DNA of 46,360 bases, from the NCBI GenBank assembly GCA_030066595.1, contig JASJBI010000005.1, positions 1 through 46,360 on the forward strand, in the 5' to 3' direction. The notes under the pieces were generated by a model. The model saw only the letters and a program-made list of their open reading frames with translations. It was not told where the DNA came from and did not search any database. The translations under genes and the position numbers were made by a program. This stretch comes from Alphaproteobacteria bacterium. Lineage in GTDB: Bacteria > Pseudomonadota > Alphaproteobacteria > JAJFFI01. Positions within the stretch are counted from its first letter, which is position 1; each line of letters starts with the position of its first letter. Shown here piece after piece: positions 16,413 through 24,054 of this stretch.

Positions 16413-17846
16413 CTACGCAGCGGGCTCCGGCTTGCCCGCGCAGTCGATTTGTTCGGGCCAATTGTCGAGCCAGGCCAGCAGCTCGTCCCAGGCCATGGGG
16501 CGCGCGATAGAGTATCCCTGCGCCAGGGAACAGCCCAGTTTTTTGAGGATCTTCAGTGCTTCCAGGCTCTCTGCGCCTTCGCCAACCACGTCGAAGCCCA
16601 GGCTCTGGCACAACTCGCAGATCGCCATGATGACCTTTCTGTGTTCCAGATTGGTGGTCACGTTTTCGACGAGGGAGGTGTCTATCTTGACTTCGCTGAC
16701 CGGCATCCGGGTGAGCCAATTCAGCGCCGAGAAGCCGGTGCCGAAATCGTCGATCGAGATGCGGACGCCATCCTCATGCAGGCGATCCACAACGGCGAGT
16801 GCGCGCTCAGGGTCGATCATCAGCGCGTCCTCGGTGATCTCCAGCATGAGGCCGTCGGGCGGTAATCCGCTGTGCTCGATGAGATCGAAGACCTGCCGCG
16901 GCAGCTCCCAGTCGTGTAGGGCGCGCCCGGAGAGGTTGATCGAAAGGGTCAAGTCCAGCCCCGCCTGCCGCGATGCCAGAGTCTGCTCCAGGGATCTGCG
17001 GATGACCTCCAAACTGAATGGCTTGATGGCCGCGGATCGTTCGATCGCGGTGATGAACTGGGACGGCATCAGGTGGCCGAACTCCGGGTGTCGCCAGCGT
17101 GTCAGCGCCTCCACGCCGACGACGCGCAGGCTCCTCAGATCGACCTTGGGCTGGTAGCAAAGCACCAGTTCGTCTTCTTCGATCGCCCGGCTGACATGGC
17201 CGGGCAGCAGAGCGGCGCGGCGGGCCGTCGCCTCTTGATCGGCGTTGAACATTGCGTAACCGCGGCCGCACCGCTTGGCGTCGTACATCGCCATGTCGGC
17301 ATTACCCAGAAGCTTGGAGCCGTCGCTGCCGTGGTAGGGATAACGGGCGATGCCGATGGAGACGCCGACGTCGACCGTTTCACCGCCGAGCACGACTGGG
17401 CGCTCCAAGTTGGAGATGATCTTCTCGCAAACGGCGGCGGAGCCTTCGGCCGTCGTGCTGGTCGGCAACAGCGCCACAAACTCGTCCCCGCCGAGCCGGG
17501 CCACCGTGTCGGAGTTGCGAACGACCGTACGCAACCTGTCGGCCACTTGCTGCAGAAGTTCGTCGCCCACATTGTGCCCCAATGAGTCGTTGATATCCTT
17601 GAAACGGTTCAGGTCCATCATGAGAACGGCGAATGACCCGCCGCTGCGTTCTCTCAAGGCGATCGCCTGCTCGAGGCGATCGAGAAACAGGCTCCGGTTC
17701 GGCAACCCGGTCAGCGCGTCGTACAGGCTGAGATGTTCCAGGCGTTCGTTGGCTTCGGCGAGCTCGTTGGTTAGTTGGGCAACGCTTCGATAGGTCTCTT
17801 CGAGCTCCGCTTCCAGACTGCGAATGCGGTAGGCCGGGCTGCTCAC
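16413..17846 (-). CDS. GGDEF-EAL c-di-GMP turnover protein, output of the stressosome operon
   Basis: A 477-residue protein without a membrane segment: an N-terminal coiled coil (about 5-38), GGDEF (about 40-205) and EAL (about 215-460). Both domains look intact. GGDEF has DALTGLPNRSLF and GGDEF near 119, with RNSD at the I-site five residues upstream. EAL has VEALTRW, SINLSG, LEITED, ISIDDFGTGFSAL, VKIDTSL and VVGEGAES, the metal- and substrate-binding residues of active phosphodiesterases. It may therefore make, degrade or switch c-di-GMP. Its ATG overlaps the stop of the RsbTX-like gene by four bases (17843-17846), so it is translationally coupled to the stressosome module and is probably its effector. 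The short coiled coil is the only visible docking surface. Confidence 0.92.
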   Translation of the reverse strand: MSSPAYRIRSLEAELEETYRSVAQLTNELAEANERLEHLSLYDALTGLPNRSLFLDRLEQAIALRERSGGSFAVLMMDLNRFKDINDSLGHNVGDELLQQVADRLRTVVRNSDTVARLGGDEFVALLPTSTTAEGSAAVCEKIISNLERPVVLGGETVDVGVSIGIARYPYHGSDGSKLLGNADMAMYDAKRCGRGYAMFNADQEATARRAALLPGHVSRAIEEDELVLCYQPKVDLRSLRVVGVEALTRWRHPEFGHLMPSQFITAIERSAAIKPFSLEVIRRSLEQTLASRQAGLDLTLSINLSGRALHDWELPRQVFDLIEHSGLPPDGLMLEITEDALMIDPERALAVVDRLHEDGVRISIDDFGTGFSALNWLTRMPVSEVKIDTSLVENVTTNLEHRKVIMAICELCQSLGFDVVGEGAESLEALKILKKLGCSLAQGYSIARPMAWDELLAWLDNWPEQIDCAGKPEPAA

Positions 17847-18889
17847 GTCACTGTCTCCCGCGCGACGACGACGGTTGCGTCGTCGGTCTCCCGGGCAAAG
17901 CCGCGCATGATGTCATGGCAGATGGTCGTGACGTGGTGCCGGAACAAGTCGGCCGGCGAGTCGCCCTGCCACTTGGCCGAAATGCCGTCCGTGTACAGCA
18001 CCAAAGTCCCGCCATCGGGCCAGGACATTCGGTTCGTTCGCGGCCGAGGGGCGGGACCGTAGCCGAGCACGCCGGGCCGCGCGAGCAGGGCGATGCGCTC
18101 ACGCGGAACGGCATACGTGTCTACATTGCCGACCGCCGCGTGCGTCAGTGTGCGCCCTGTCAAGTCGAGCCGAGCCAGCGTCAACGCGACCCCCCGGGTT
18201 GTCCGTAGGACGCCATGGAGCTCGGCCAAAAGCGGTTCGAAGTCCTGCTCCCGGTTCTTGCGGACATGGGCGAGCGCCAACTGGCTGGCGTCCTCCGCCT
18301 CGGGACCGTGACCCAGCCCGTCCGCCACCGCGATTAGCAGGCCCTGGCCGGTTTCCTCGATGAGATAGGCGTCGCCATTGGCGGTCTCCCCGGGATAAGG
18401 CCGGGACACAGCACTGTAGTCGATTCGCCGCTCGGCGCCCGGCTGCCGGAGCCACTTCCGGGCCGTGATCACCGTCCCCCTCGGCGGGGGAGGCGGGCCC
18501 GCGGGGTCCCGCGGCAAGACCGCCTGGCGCGACAGGATATCGAACTCGTCCACGAGCCGGCGAACGGCGCCGAGACCGCAACCAGAGGTTCCGTTCGTGG
18601 AGTGGTAATCGGTGAGTGCGCGCGTGACATCTTCGATGCCCGGCCCCCTGTCCGTGGAGACGATTTCGAGGACACGGCCGCGTCCATCCCCGGCATCGAG
18701 CAAGGCCAGGGTGAGCTTTCCGTCCAAGGTCCGGTGCCGCACCAAGTTGGCCGCCAGCTCCGTGGCCACGATCGCCAATTCGCCCGTGTCGACCGGACCG
18801 AAGCCGATTTCCCGGGCGAGGCGGAGCGCCTCGCGTCGAACCTGGCCGACGTCCGATTCGGCCGAAACCGCGAGCGTTATGGAATCCAT
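17843..18889 (-). CDS. RsbT-like ATPase domain fused to RsbX/SpoIIE-type phosphatase
   Basis: A 348-residue two-domain protein. Residues about 1-135 form an HATPase_c domain of the anti-sigma/RsbT/RsbW type: N-box VATELAANLVRH, then STDRGPGIEDV and GCGLGAVRRLVDEF. A Pro-rich linker (PRDPAGPPPPPRG) leads to a PP2C/SpoIIE phosphatase domain (about 150-345), with metal-binding Asp residues in NGDAYLIEE, VADGLGHG, LYTDGIS and ETDDATVVV. In Bacillus, RsbX resets the stressosome by dephosphorylating RsbR and RsbS; this phosphatase should do the same. The fused kinase-like domain could provide a second partner-switching kinase or a regulatory lobe. The gene overlaps rsbT by 13 bases upstream and the GGDEF-EAL gene by 4 bases downstream. 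Confidence 0.9.
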   Translation of the reverse strand: MDSITLAVSAESDVGQVRREALRLAREIGFGPVDTGELAIVATELAANLVRHRTLDGKLTLALLDAGDGRGRVLEIVSTDRGPGIEDVTRALTDYHSTNGTSGCGLGAVRRLVDEFDILSRQAVLPRDPAGPPPPPRGTVITARKWLRQPGAERRIDYSAVSRPYPGETANGDAYLIEETGQGLLIAVADGLGHGPEAEDASQLALAHVRKNREQDFEPLLAELHGVLRTTRGVALTLARLDLTGRTLTHAAVGNVDTYAVPRERIALLARPGVLGYGPAPRPRTNRMSWPDGGTLVLYTDGISAKWQGDSPADLFRHHVTTICHDIMRGFARETDDATVVVARETVT

Positions 18890-19269
18890 TTGATGATTTC
18901 CACTCGTGTTCCTTGGCCCGGCGTGGCCTCGATGCTCAGGTCGTCCATCAGCCGTCTCGCGCCTGGCAAGCCGTGGCCGATCGTACCGGCCGTGCTGAAG
19001 CCTTCAGCCATTGCGCGCTCGACATCTTCGATGCCCGGACCTTGGTCGACAAAGACGCAGCGCATGCCGACCCGCTTCTCCGCGTTGACGGATTCGACCT
19101 CCACATATCCGCCGCCGCCATGCACCACGACGTTTCGGGCCAGCTCGCTGACGGCGGTGGCGATCCGAGTCTTGTCCACAACCGAGAAATTGAGCGTCTC
19201 GGCCAGGCTGCGCGCCGCTGTTCGGGCGCGCACGATGTCCTGCTCGTCGCGAATCTCAATCCTTTGCAT
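18877..19269 (-). CDS. rsbT: RsbT-like serine/threonine kinase (stressosome switch)
   Basis: A 130-residue HATPase_c protein of normal RsbT length. The ATP site is complete: N-box VSELARNVVVHG, G1 box DQGPGIEDVERA and G2 box TIGHGLPGARRLMDDLS. In stressosomes RsbT is held by RsbS; on activation it phosphorylates the STAS domains of RsbS and RsbR, is released and binds an output protein. The ATG at 19269 is preferred: it overlaps the rsbS stop region (19256) and gives MQRIEIRDEQD, like other RsbT N-termini. A frame extension to 19332 would overlap rsbS further and is not conserved. With no RsbU-like phosphatase in the operon, free RsbT may act on the RsbTX or GGDEF-EAL proteins. Confidence 0.9.
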   Translation of the reverse strand: MQRIEIRDEQDIVRARTAARSLAETLNFSVVDKTRIATAVSELARNVVVHGGGGYVEVESVNAEKRVGMRCVFVDQGPGIEDVERAMAEGFSTAGTIGHGLPGARRLMDDLSIEATPGQGTRVEIIKWIP

Positions 19270-19693
19270 CTCCGACGCCCGTCCCCAGTGACTCGGTGAT
19301 GTCGGCGACGCTCGGATTGGCGTCGTCGTCAATCTTGGTTATCCGGTAGCCGACGGCTTCGAGCCCTTTCTCCAGGCTCATCGCCGTCCGGACGTTCGGG
19401 ATCTCGAGCCCCATTTCGAGCAAGGTGATGGCGACCTCCGGCTGCATGCCGACCAAGACCACGTCGGTGTTCATGAGCTGCGCCATCCGCGCGGTTTCGC
19501 TCAAGATCCTGCCGATGAAGGTGTCGATAACCTCCGATGCGGTGACGTCGATGAGCAGGGCCGGGGCGCCGGTCTCCTGGATCCGTTCGAGCACCGCCCT
19601 GTGCAGGCTCGACACGCTCCGGTCGGTCAGCTCGTTCTGGATCGAGACCAAGAGGACGGGGCCAACCCCCAGGACAGGAATGGCCTCGCTCAT
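19256..19693 (-). CDS. rsbS: RsbS-like STAS-domain antagonist
   Basis: A 145-residue single STAS-domain protein. The core VGPVLLVSIQNELTDRS, LLIDVTASEVIDTFIGR, VVLVGMQPEVAITLLEMG and AMSLEKGLEAVG lines up closely with B. subtilis RsbS as I remember it. The phospho-acceptor Ser (S59 in B. subtilis) aligns with Thr58 here. The C-terminal 20 or so residues (ITKIDDDANPSVADITESLG) extend beyond the Bacillus protein. It should build the stressosome core with RsbR and sequester RsbT. The ATG at 19693 shares its first base with the end of rsbR, whose stop codon lies at 19693-19695, so the two are translationally coupled. Confidence 0.92.
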   Translation of the reverse strand: MSEAIPVLGVGPVLLVSIQNELTDRSVSSLHRAVLERIQETGAPALLIDVTASEVIDTFIGRILSETARMAQLMNTDVVLVGMQPEVAITLLEMGLEIPNVRTAMSLEKGLEAVGYRITKIDDDANPSVADITESLGTGVGDAKD

Positions 19694-20547
19694 CAGCCGG
19701 TCGTTCCGTTCCTGACGAGATCGACGGCCAGCTCGAGGCCCTGCGCCAAGGTCGCCCGCGTACTGAGCATGGACAGGTCGACCCCGAGACCCACGATGGT
19801 CAAGGCCGTGGCAGGGGAAATGCCGGTCAGAATGCTGTGCCCGCCCATGAGCCGGATGCAGGTCGCCATGCTGATGATGTGGTTGGCGACCATGGTATCG
19901 AACGCCGGCACGCCGGTGATGTCGACGATCAGGACCGCCGCCTTGTCCTGGGCCATGCGCGTGATCGCCATCTCCATGCTGTCCCGGGCGCGGGCACTGT
20001 CCACCGTGCCGATCAGCGGCAGCACGAGCACTCCGTCGGCCACGTTGATGACCGGCGTGGAAAGCTCTCGGATATCGGCGTTCTTGCGCGCGACCTCCTC
20101 TTGGGCTTTCTTGAGAGCGGTGAGATCGCGCACGATGCCCGTGAAGATGCGTCGGTCCGCGACCCAGCACTCCCGCACGCCCAATTCAATCGGAAAGATC
20201 GTTCCGTCCTTTTTGCGGCCCTCGGTCTCCCGCCATGTGTCGAGGATCACCTTCGCGCCGGTGCGCAGATAGGTCGCGACATAGTCGTCGTGCCGCTCTT
20301 GGTGCGGCTTCGACATCAGCATATTGATGTTGTGGCCCAGCACCTCCTCGCGGCCATAGCCGAACAGCCGCTCGGCCGCCCGGTTCAAGTACTCCACCTC
20401 GCAGGCCTCGTTGATCGCGATGATCGCGTCGGCGGTGTAGTCGACGATAGAGGCGAAGAGATCAGCGCGGTCAAAGCTTGGCCCGTGATCCGCTGGTGCC
20501 GATCCGGCCTTTGCGGATTTCTTAGGCGGAGGGAATTGATGTCCCAT
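19693..20547 (-). CDS. rsbR: RsbR-like stressosome sensor with FixL-like PAS domain
   Basis: A 284-residue protein with a PAS domain (about 28-145), a short helical linker (about 145-165) and a STAS domain (about 165-280). The STAS region keeps both Thr positions modified in RsbR proteins: Thr218 in VDITGVPAFDTMVANH and Thr250 in ISPATALTIVGLG. The PAS domain is not the globin-like fold of Bacillus RsbR: its ERHDDYVATYLRTG and GRKKDGTIFPIELGVRE stretches line up with the haem PAS of FixL. H86 falls on the FixL proximal haem His, and R106 on the Arg that contacts bound O2. I infer haem binding and O2 or redox sensing; non-haem PAS domains can share these residues. This is the first gene of the five-gene operon. 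Confidence 0.88.
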   Translation of the reverse strand: MGHQFPPPKKSAKAGSAPADHGPSFDRADLFASIVDYTADAIIAINEACEVEYLNRAAERLFGYGREEVLGHNINMLMSKPHQERHDDYVATYLRTGAKVILDTWRETEGRKKDGTIFPIELGVRECWVADRRIFTGIVRDLTALKKAQEEVARKNADIRELSTPVINVADGVLVLPLIGTVDSARARDSMEMAITRMAQDKAAVLIVDITGVPAFDTMVANHIISMATCIRLMGGHSILTGISPATALTIVGLGVDLSMLSTRATLAQGLELAVDLVRNGTTG

Positions 20548-20943
20548 CTACGATTTCCTTTCGTCGCCGGACGCAACGTAGGGCAGCGGGCCGGCCCGAA
20601 CGGCCGCATAAGGCGCCAGGCCAACGCCTTGCGTTGTCCCGTGCCTTCGTCAGTTTCGTGAAGAAGTCTCGACGCTGCGCCTCATCTGTTCCCATGTCTG
20701 CTCGCTGGCAGCAAGTAACCAGCCGATTTCTGTTCTTTTTGAGCAGTCCACCTATAATTGGGATGTATTAACAAGCAATTAACCATAACTGCGTTGCGTC
20801 GGCGCGAACCGACGCCGGCACAGCCGCCGCGCGCGATCGCCACATCTCCGACTTCGCGCGATGGCGCTTGAGCCGGCCGGGCCAGAGCCCATGCGTGCCA
20901 CGTAGCCTTTGGGACGCCCGATCGAGGTTTCGATGGCGCTGTT
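20548..20943. other. Intergenic region upstream of the stressosome operon
   Basis: About 400 bases with no convincing gene. The part next to rsbR should hold the operon promoter. Around 20740-20790 the sequence is AT-rich and carries a spaced inverted repeat (TAATTG at 20755-20760, CAATTA at 20776-20781). The rest lies past the 3-prime end of the transporter gene (which is read toward this region) and is GC-rich, with one strong hairpin listed separately. A GGGAAC at about 20689 on the minus strand resembles half of a general-stress (EcfG) promoter but has no matching -10 element. Confidence 0.5.
20796..20815. terminator. Perfect 7-bp hairpin downstream of the transporter gene
   Basis: GCGTCGG and CCGACGC form a perfect 7-bp stem around a 6-base loop, about 130 bases past the end of the minus-strand transporter gene and upstream of the rsb operon. 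No U-tract follows on either strand, so termination is only possible, not shown. Confidence 0.35.
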
Positions 20944-21903
20944 CTAATGCGGCTCCTGTGCCAGTCGCCAGCGCCGGAACGATGCCTCCGGCAGGCGATC
21001 CAGGATCCTCGCCAGCACCGCGACCACGGCCAGGGTGAAGGCGACGCGTCCGACCAAGACGACCCAGACGTCGGCGCCGAGCGCGAGCATCAGGGCGGTG
21101 TCCTCGATCAGGGCATGCGAGAGCGAGAGGCAGGAGAGGGCCAGGAACCGGGCCCGCGGGCTGAACCGGCGGTCCCGAGTCGACTGAATGACCAGCGCGC
21201 CGCCATAGGTGAGGCCCAGCAACAGCCCGATCGTGGTGATTGGCGCCAGTCTGGAATCGAGCCCGATGGCGCGAAGCACAGGTTCCAGCAGGCGGGTGAT
21301 CCACCGCGTTGCGCCGATCCTGTCGAGCGCATCCAGGGCGACGAACAACAGGATGATGATGCCCAGGACCGAGGCCAGCGACCGGGCCGTCGCCAAGGCC
21401 CAAGAGGTCCAACCTGGCGTCTCCAGCTCCCCGGTCAGCCAGGCCAGCTCCAGTGGGGTGGAGAGGGCCTGTGTCAGGCCGCAGATCCAGGCCACCAAAG
21501 CCCCGTAGAGCAGCGCCGCGCCGACGCGCAGCAGGGTCGTGATCGTGAAGCTCGCCCCGGCCCGGCGGACGATGGCCTGCTCGATCGGAATGGCGTGGGC
21601 GAACAACATCATCGCGCACAGAACGCTGTGCTGCCCCACCGTCAGGTCGAGCGCCGGGAGCAGGCCGAGATAGGCGCCGATCCCGCCATACAGGCCGACG
21701 AGCAGGCTGGTGGCCCAGACAATGCCGGCCTCGGGCGGCAGCCCGACTAGGCTCATGACCGGGCCGAGCACCAAGCCGAGCATCTGCGACAGGCCGAACT
21801 CTTCGCCGACGCGGACCGCGATCATCACCGGCAGCATGATCCGCACGAGGTCTGCAAAGGTGCTCAGGCTGCGTCGAGTCAGCGCGGTCAGATAGCGGGT
21901 CAT
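20944..21903 (-). CDS. Nucleoside-recognition (Gate) domain membrane protein
   Basis: A 319-residue membrane protein with about eight to nine hydrophobic segments. VRIMLPVMIAVRVGEEFG and LGLVLGPVMSLVGLPPEAGIVWATSLLVG near the N-terminus, and LEPVLRAIGLDSRLAPITTIGLLLGLTYGGALVI in the second half, are two copies of the Gate-domain pattern (paired helix, Gly-Leu-Pro-x-x-x turn) found in SpmA/SpmB, concentrative nucleoside transporters and related carriers. A transport role is likely but the substrate is unknown. The ATG at 21903 is preceded by AAAGGAG, which decides it over an upstream start at 21975. It is divergent from an Lrp/AsnC regulator with palindromes between them, so that regulator likely controls it. 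Confidence 0.78.
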   Translation of the reverse strand: MTRYLTALTRRSLSTFADLVRIMLPVMIAVRVGEEFGLSQMLGLVLGPVMSLVGLPPEAGIVWATSLLVGLYGGIGAYLGLLPALDLTVGQHSVLCAMMLFAHAIPIEQAIVRRAGASFTITTLLRVGAALLYGALVAWICGLTQALSTPLELAWLTGELETPGWTSWALATARSLASVLGIIILLFVALDALDRIGATRWITRLLEPVLRAIGLDSRLAPITTIGLLLGLTYGGALVIQSTRDRRFSPRARFLALSCLSLSHALIEDTALMLALGADVWVVLVGRVAFTLAVVAVLARILDRLPEASFRRWRLAQEPH

Positions 21904-22036
21904 GTCTCCGGCTCCTTTGCACGATCCAAGATCTGACCGGAGATATATGCGAGAAAACCCGCAGTTTCTGATCAATTATTGATCGATTTCGGAACTATAT
22001 TGCAAGTTCTGAGGTTATACGCAATATTCACCCATC
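21904..22036. promoter_or_regulatory. Divergent promoter/operator region with palindromes
   Basis: This AT-rich spacer between the Gate transporter and the Lrp-type gene carries a 15-base palindrome at 21970-21984 (GATCAAT, central T, ATTGATC) and a second one at 21992-22009 (GAACT, 8 bases, AGTTC). Their centres are about 23 bases apart, near two helical turns. Lrp/AsnC proteins usually bind such imperfect palindromes next to their own gene and a divergent target, so these are likely operators. Confidence 0.6.
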
Positions 22037-22501
22037 ATGGCGGAGCTGGACCAGATCGACCGGCGGATCCTCGCGGTCTTGCGCGAGAACGCCGACCTGC
22101 CCAATACCGCGCTCGCCGATGCGGTGGGCCTATCTCCGTCGGCCTGCCTGCGGCGCGTCGCCCGCCTCAAGGAGACCGGCGTCATCCGTCGGATCGTGGC
22201 GCTGGTCGACCCGGCCCGGCTGAACCGCCGGCTTTCAGCGATCGTCACGGTGAAATTCGAGCGGCACGGCCCCGAGTTCCGGCAGGAGTTCGTGAAGCGC
22301 GTCCAGACGGAACCCGCGATTTCGCAGTGCTACATGGTGACCGGCGACGTGAGCTGCGTGTTGGTGTTGCACGCCGTCGACATGGACGAATACACGGCGC
22401 TGGCTGATCGCCTGTTCCATGCGGACAGCAACGTGGTGGCCTTCACGACCCACTTCGTGCTGGACACGCAGAAGCTGGAGACATCTCTGCCGATGGATTG
22501 A
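22037..22501 (+). CDS. Lrp/AsnC family transcriptional regulator
   Basis: A 154-residue protein of standard Lrp length. The N-terminal winged helix (about 1-60) reads LDQIDRRILAVLRENADL and then LADAVGLSPSACLRRVARL, whose recognition helix SPSACLRRVARL is typical. The C-terminal RAM/AsnC ligand domain (about 65-150) includes GDVSCVLVLHAVDMDEYTAL, the small-molecule effector site. These proteins sense amino acids or related metabolites and form octamers. It is divergent from the Gate-domain transporter and is the obvious candidate to control it. Its 3-prime end faces the photolyase gene 26 bases away. Confidence 0.93.
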   Translation: MAELDQIDRRILAVLRENADLPNTALADAVGLSPSACLRRVARLKETGVIRRIVALVDPARLNRRLSAIVTVKFERHGPEFRQEFVKRVQTEPAISQCYMVTGDVSCVLVLHAVDMDEYTALADRLFHADSNVVAFTTHFVLDTQKLETSLPMD

Positions 22502-22527
22502 GGGCGTGGCGTCCAGCCGCAATGCTC

Positions 22528-24054
22528 TTACAGAGTCGCGAGGAAACCGGCCGCCTGGTCTCGGTAGCTGAGGCGGGTCTCGTCCGCCATGCGGTCCCAG
22601 GTGCGATAGACCTGGGCGAGGCGCGGGTTGCCCCGCAGCCTGTCCTCGTGGCGCGCCAGGAAGTCCCAGTAGAGCGTGTTGAACGGGCAGGCATCGGAGC
22701 CGGTCTTCTGCTTCACGTCGAAGCGGCAGCCGGTGCAGTAGTCGGACATGCGATTGATGTAGTTGCCGCCGGCGGCATAGGGCTTGGAGCCCAGGAGACC
22801 GCCGTCGGCGAACTGGCTCATGCCGAGGGTGTTCGGCAGCTCGACCCACTCGAAGGCGTCGGCATACACCGAGAGATACCATTCGTGCACCGCCTTCGGG
22901 TCGATGCCGGCCAGCATGGCGAAGTTGCCGGTGATCATGAGCCGCTGAATGTGATGCGCGTAGGCCTCTTCTTTGGTCTGTGTGATCGACGCCCGCAGGC
23001 AGGCCATGTCGGTCTCCGCGGACCAGTAGAAGTCCGGCAACGGGCGGTCATGACCGAAGAAGTTCCGCTCGACATAGCCCGGCATCTCCCGCCAGTAGAT
23101 GCCGCGCACGAACTCGCGCCAGCCGATGATCTGGCGGATGAAACCCTCCGCCGCGTTCAAGGGCGCCTGGCCCGAGCGGTAGGCCGCTTCGACTTCTTTG
23201 CAGACGTCGAGCGGGCCGAGCAGGCCGATGTTGAGATAGGCGGACAACACCGAGTGGTACAGAAACCGCTCGTCCTGCAGCATGGCGTCCTGATAGTCGC
23301 CGAAGCGGGGCAGGGCCTCGGCGATGAAGTGGCTCAGCGCCGCCTTGGCCTGCTGCCGGGTGACCGCGAACCAGAAGGGCTCCAGATCGCCGAAGTGATC
23401 TGCAAAGCGCGCGCCCACCATGTGCAATACGTCGCGTGTTTCGGCGTCGGGCTGGAACCGAAGCGGCCCCGGCATGGAGAGATCGTCGCGCGGCGGCTTG
23501 CGGTTCTCGGCGTCGTAGTTCCACTTGCCGCCTTCGGGCGCGTCCCCCTGCATGAGAAAGCCGGTCCTGCGGCGCATCTCGCGGTAGAAGTATTCCATCC
23601 GCAACTGCTTGCGTCCCGCGGCCCAGCTCGAGAACTCGCGGTGGGAGCAGAGAAAACGGTCGTCTTCCAGGATCTCGACGGGGAGATCAAAGGCCTCGTG
23701 CCAGCCGCGCATGGCCTCGCGGACCCGCCATTCGCCGGGCTCGGTGACCAGGATGCTCGCCGGGCGGTGACGGGCGACGGCCCGTGCCACCTCGCCGGTA
23801 AAAGAGCCCGCGTTGTCCGGGTCGTCCAGCCGGATGTAGTCAACCTGCCAGCCCGCCACCCGCAAGGCGTCGGCGAAATGGCGCATGGCCGCGAAGATCA
23901 GCGCGATCTTCTTCTTGTGGTGGCGCACATAGTTGGCCTCTTCGGCCACCTCGCACATCAAGACGATGTCTCGGCCGGGGTCCGCGGCCCGCAGGCTCGC
24001 CAGGTCGGGCGAGAGCTGATCGCCCAGGATGTGGACCAAGCGCGGGGCGGTCAC
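22528..24054 (-). CDS. Iron-sulfur (6-4) photolyase / bacterial cryptochrome, PhrB type
   Basis: A 508-residue member of the FeS-BCP (CryPro) branch of the photolyase/cryptochrome family. The N-terminal half (LVHILGDQLSPDLASL, EEANYVRHHKKKIALIFAAMRHF) is the antenna-binding Rossmann domain seen in that branch, where the antenna is a lumazine derivative. The C-terminal half binds FAD (GFIRQIIGWREFVRGIYW). Four Cys fit the 4Fe-4S ligands: C352, C440, C443 and C456. They follow the published PhrB ligand spacing (350, 438, 441, 454) with a constant offset of two, which is strong support. It should repair (6-4) photoproducts using blue light. It overlaps the SDR gene by four bases (24051-24054), so the two are translationally coupled. 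Confidence 0.94.
   Translation of the reverse strand: MTAPRLVHILGDQLSPDLASLRAADPGRDIVLMCEVAEEANYVRHHKKKIALIFAAMRHFADALRVAGWQVDYIRLDDPDNAGSFTGEVARAVARHRPASILVTEPGEWRVREAMRGWHEAFDLPVEILEDDRFLCSHREFSSWAAGRKQLRMEYFYREMRRRTGFLMQGDAPEGGKWNYDAENRKPPRDDLSMPGPLRFQPDAETRDVLHMVGARFADHFGDLEPFWFAVTRQQAKAALSHFIAEALPRFGDYQDAMLQDERFLYHSVLSAYLNIGLLGPLDVCKEVEAAYRSGQAPLNAAEGFIRQIIGWREFVRGIYWREMPGYVERNFFGHDRPLPDFYWSAETDMACLRASITQTKEEAYAHHIQRLMITGNFAMLAGIDPKAVHEWYLSVYADAFEWVELPNTLGMSQFADGGLLGSKPYAAGGNYINRMSDYCTGCRFDVKQKTGSDACPFNTLYWDFLARHEDRLRGNPRLAQVYRTWDRMADETRLSYRDQAAGFLATL

Noticed and set aside
20660..20700. Possible EcfG-type general stress promoter upstream of the rsb operon
   Set aside because: GGGAAC is present on the minus strand, but at 16-17 bases downstream there is no GTT -10 element, so it does not meet the consensus.
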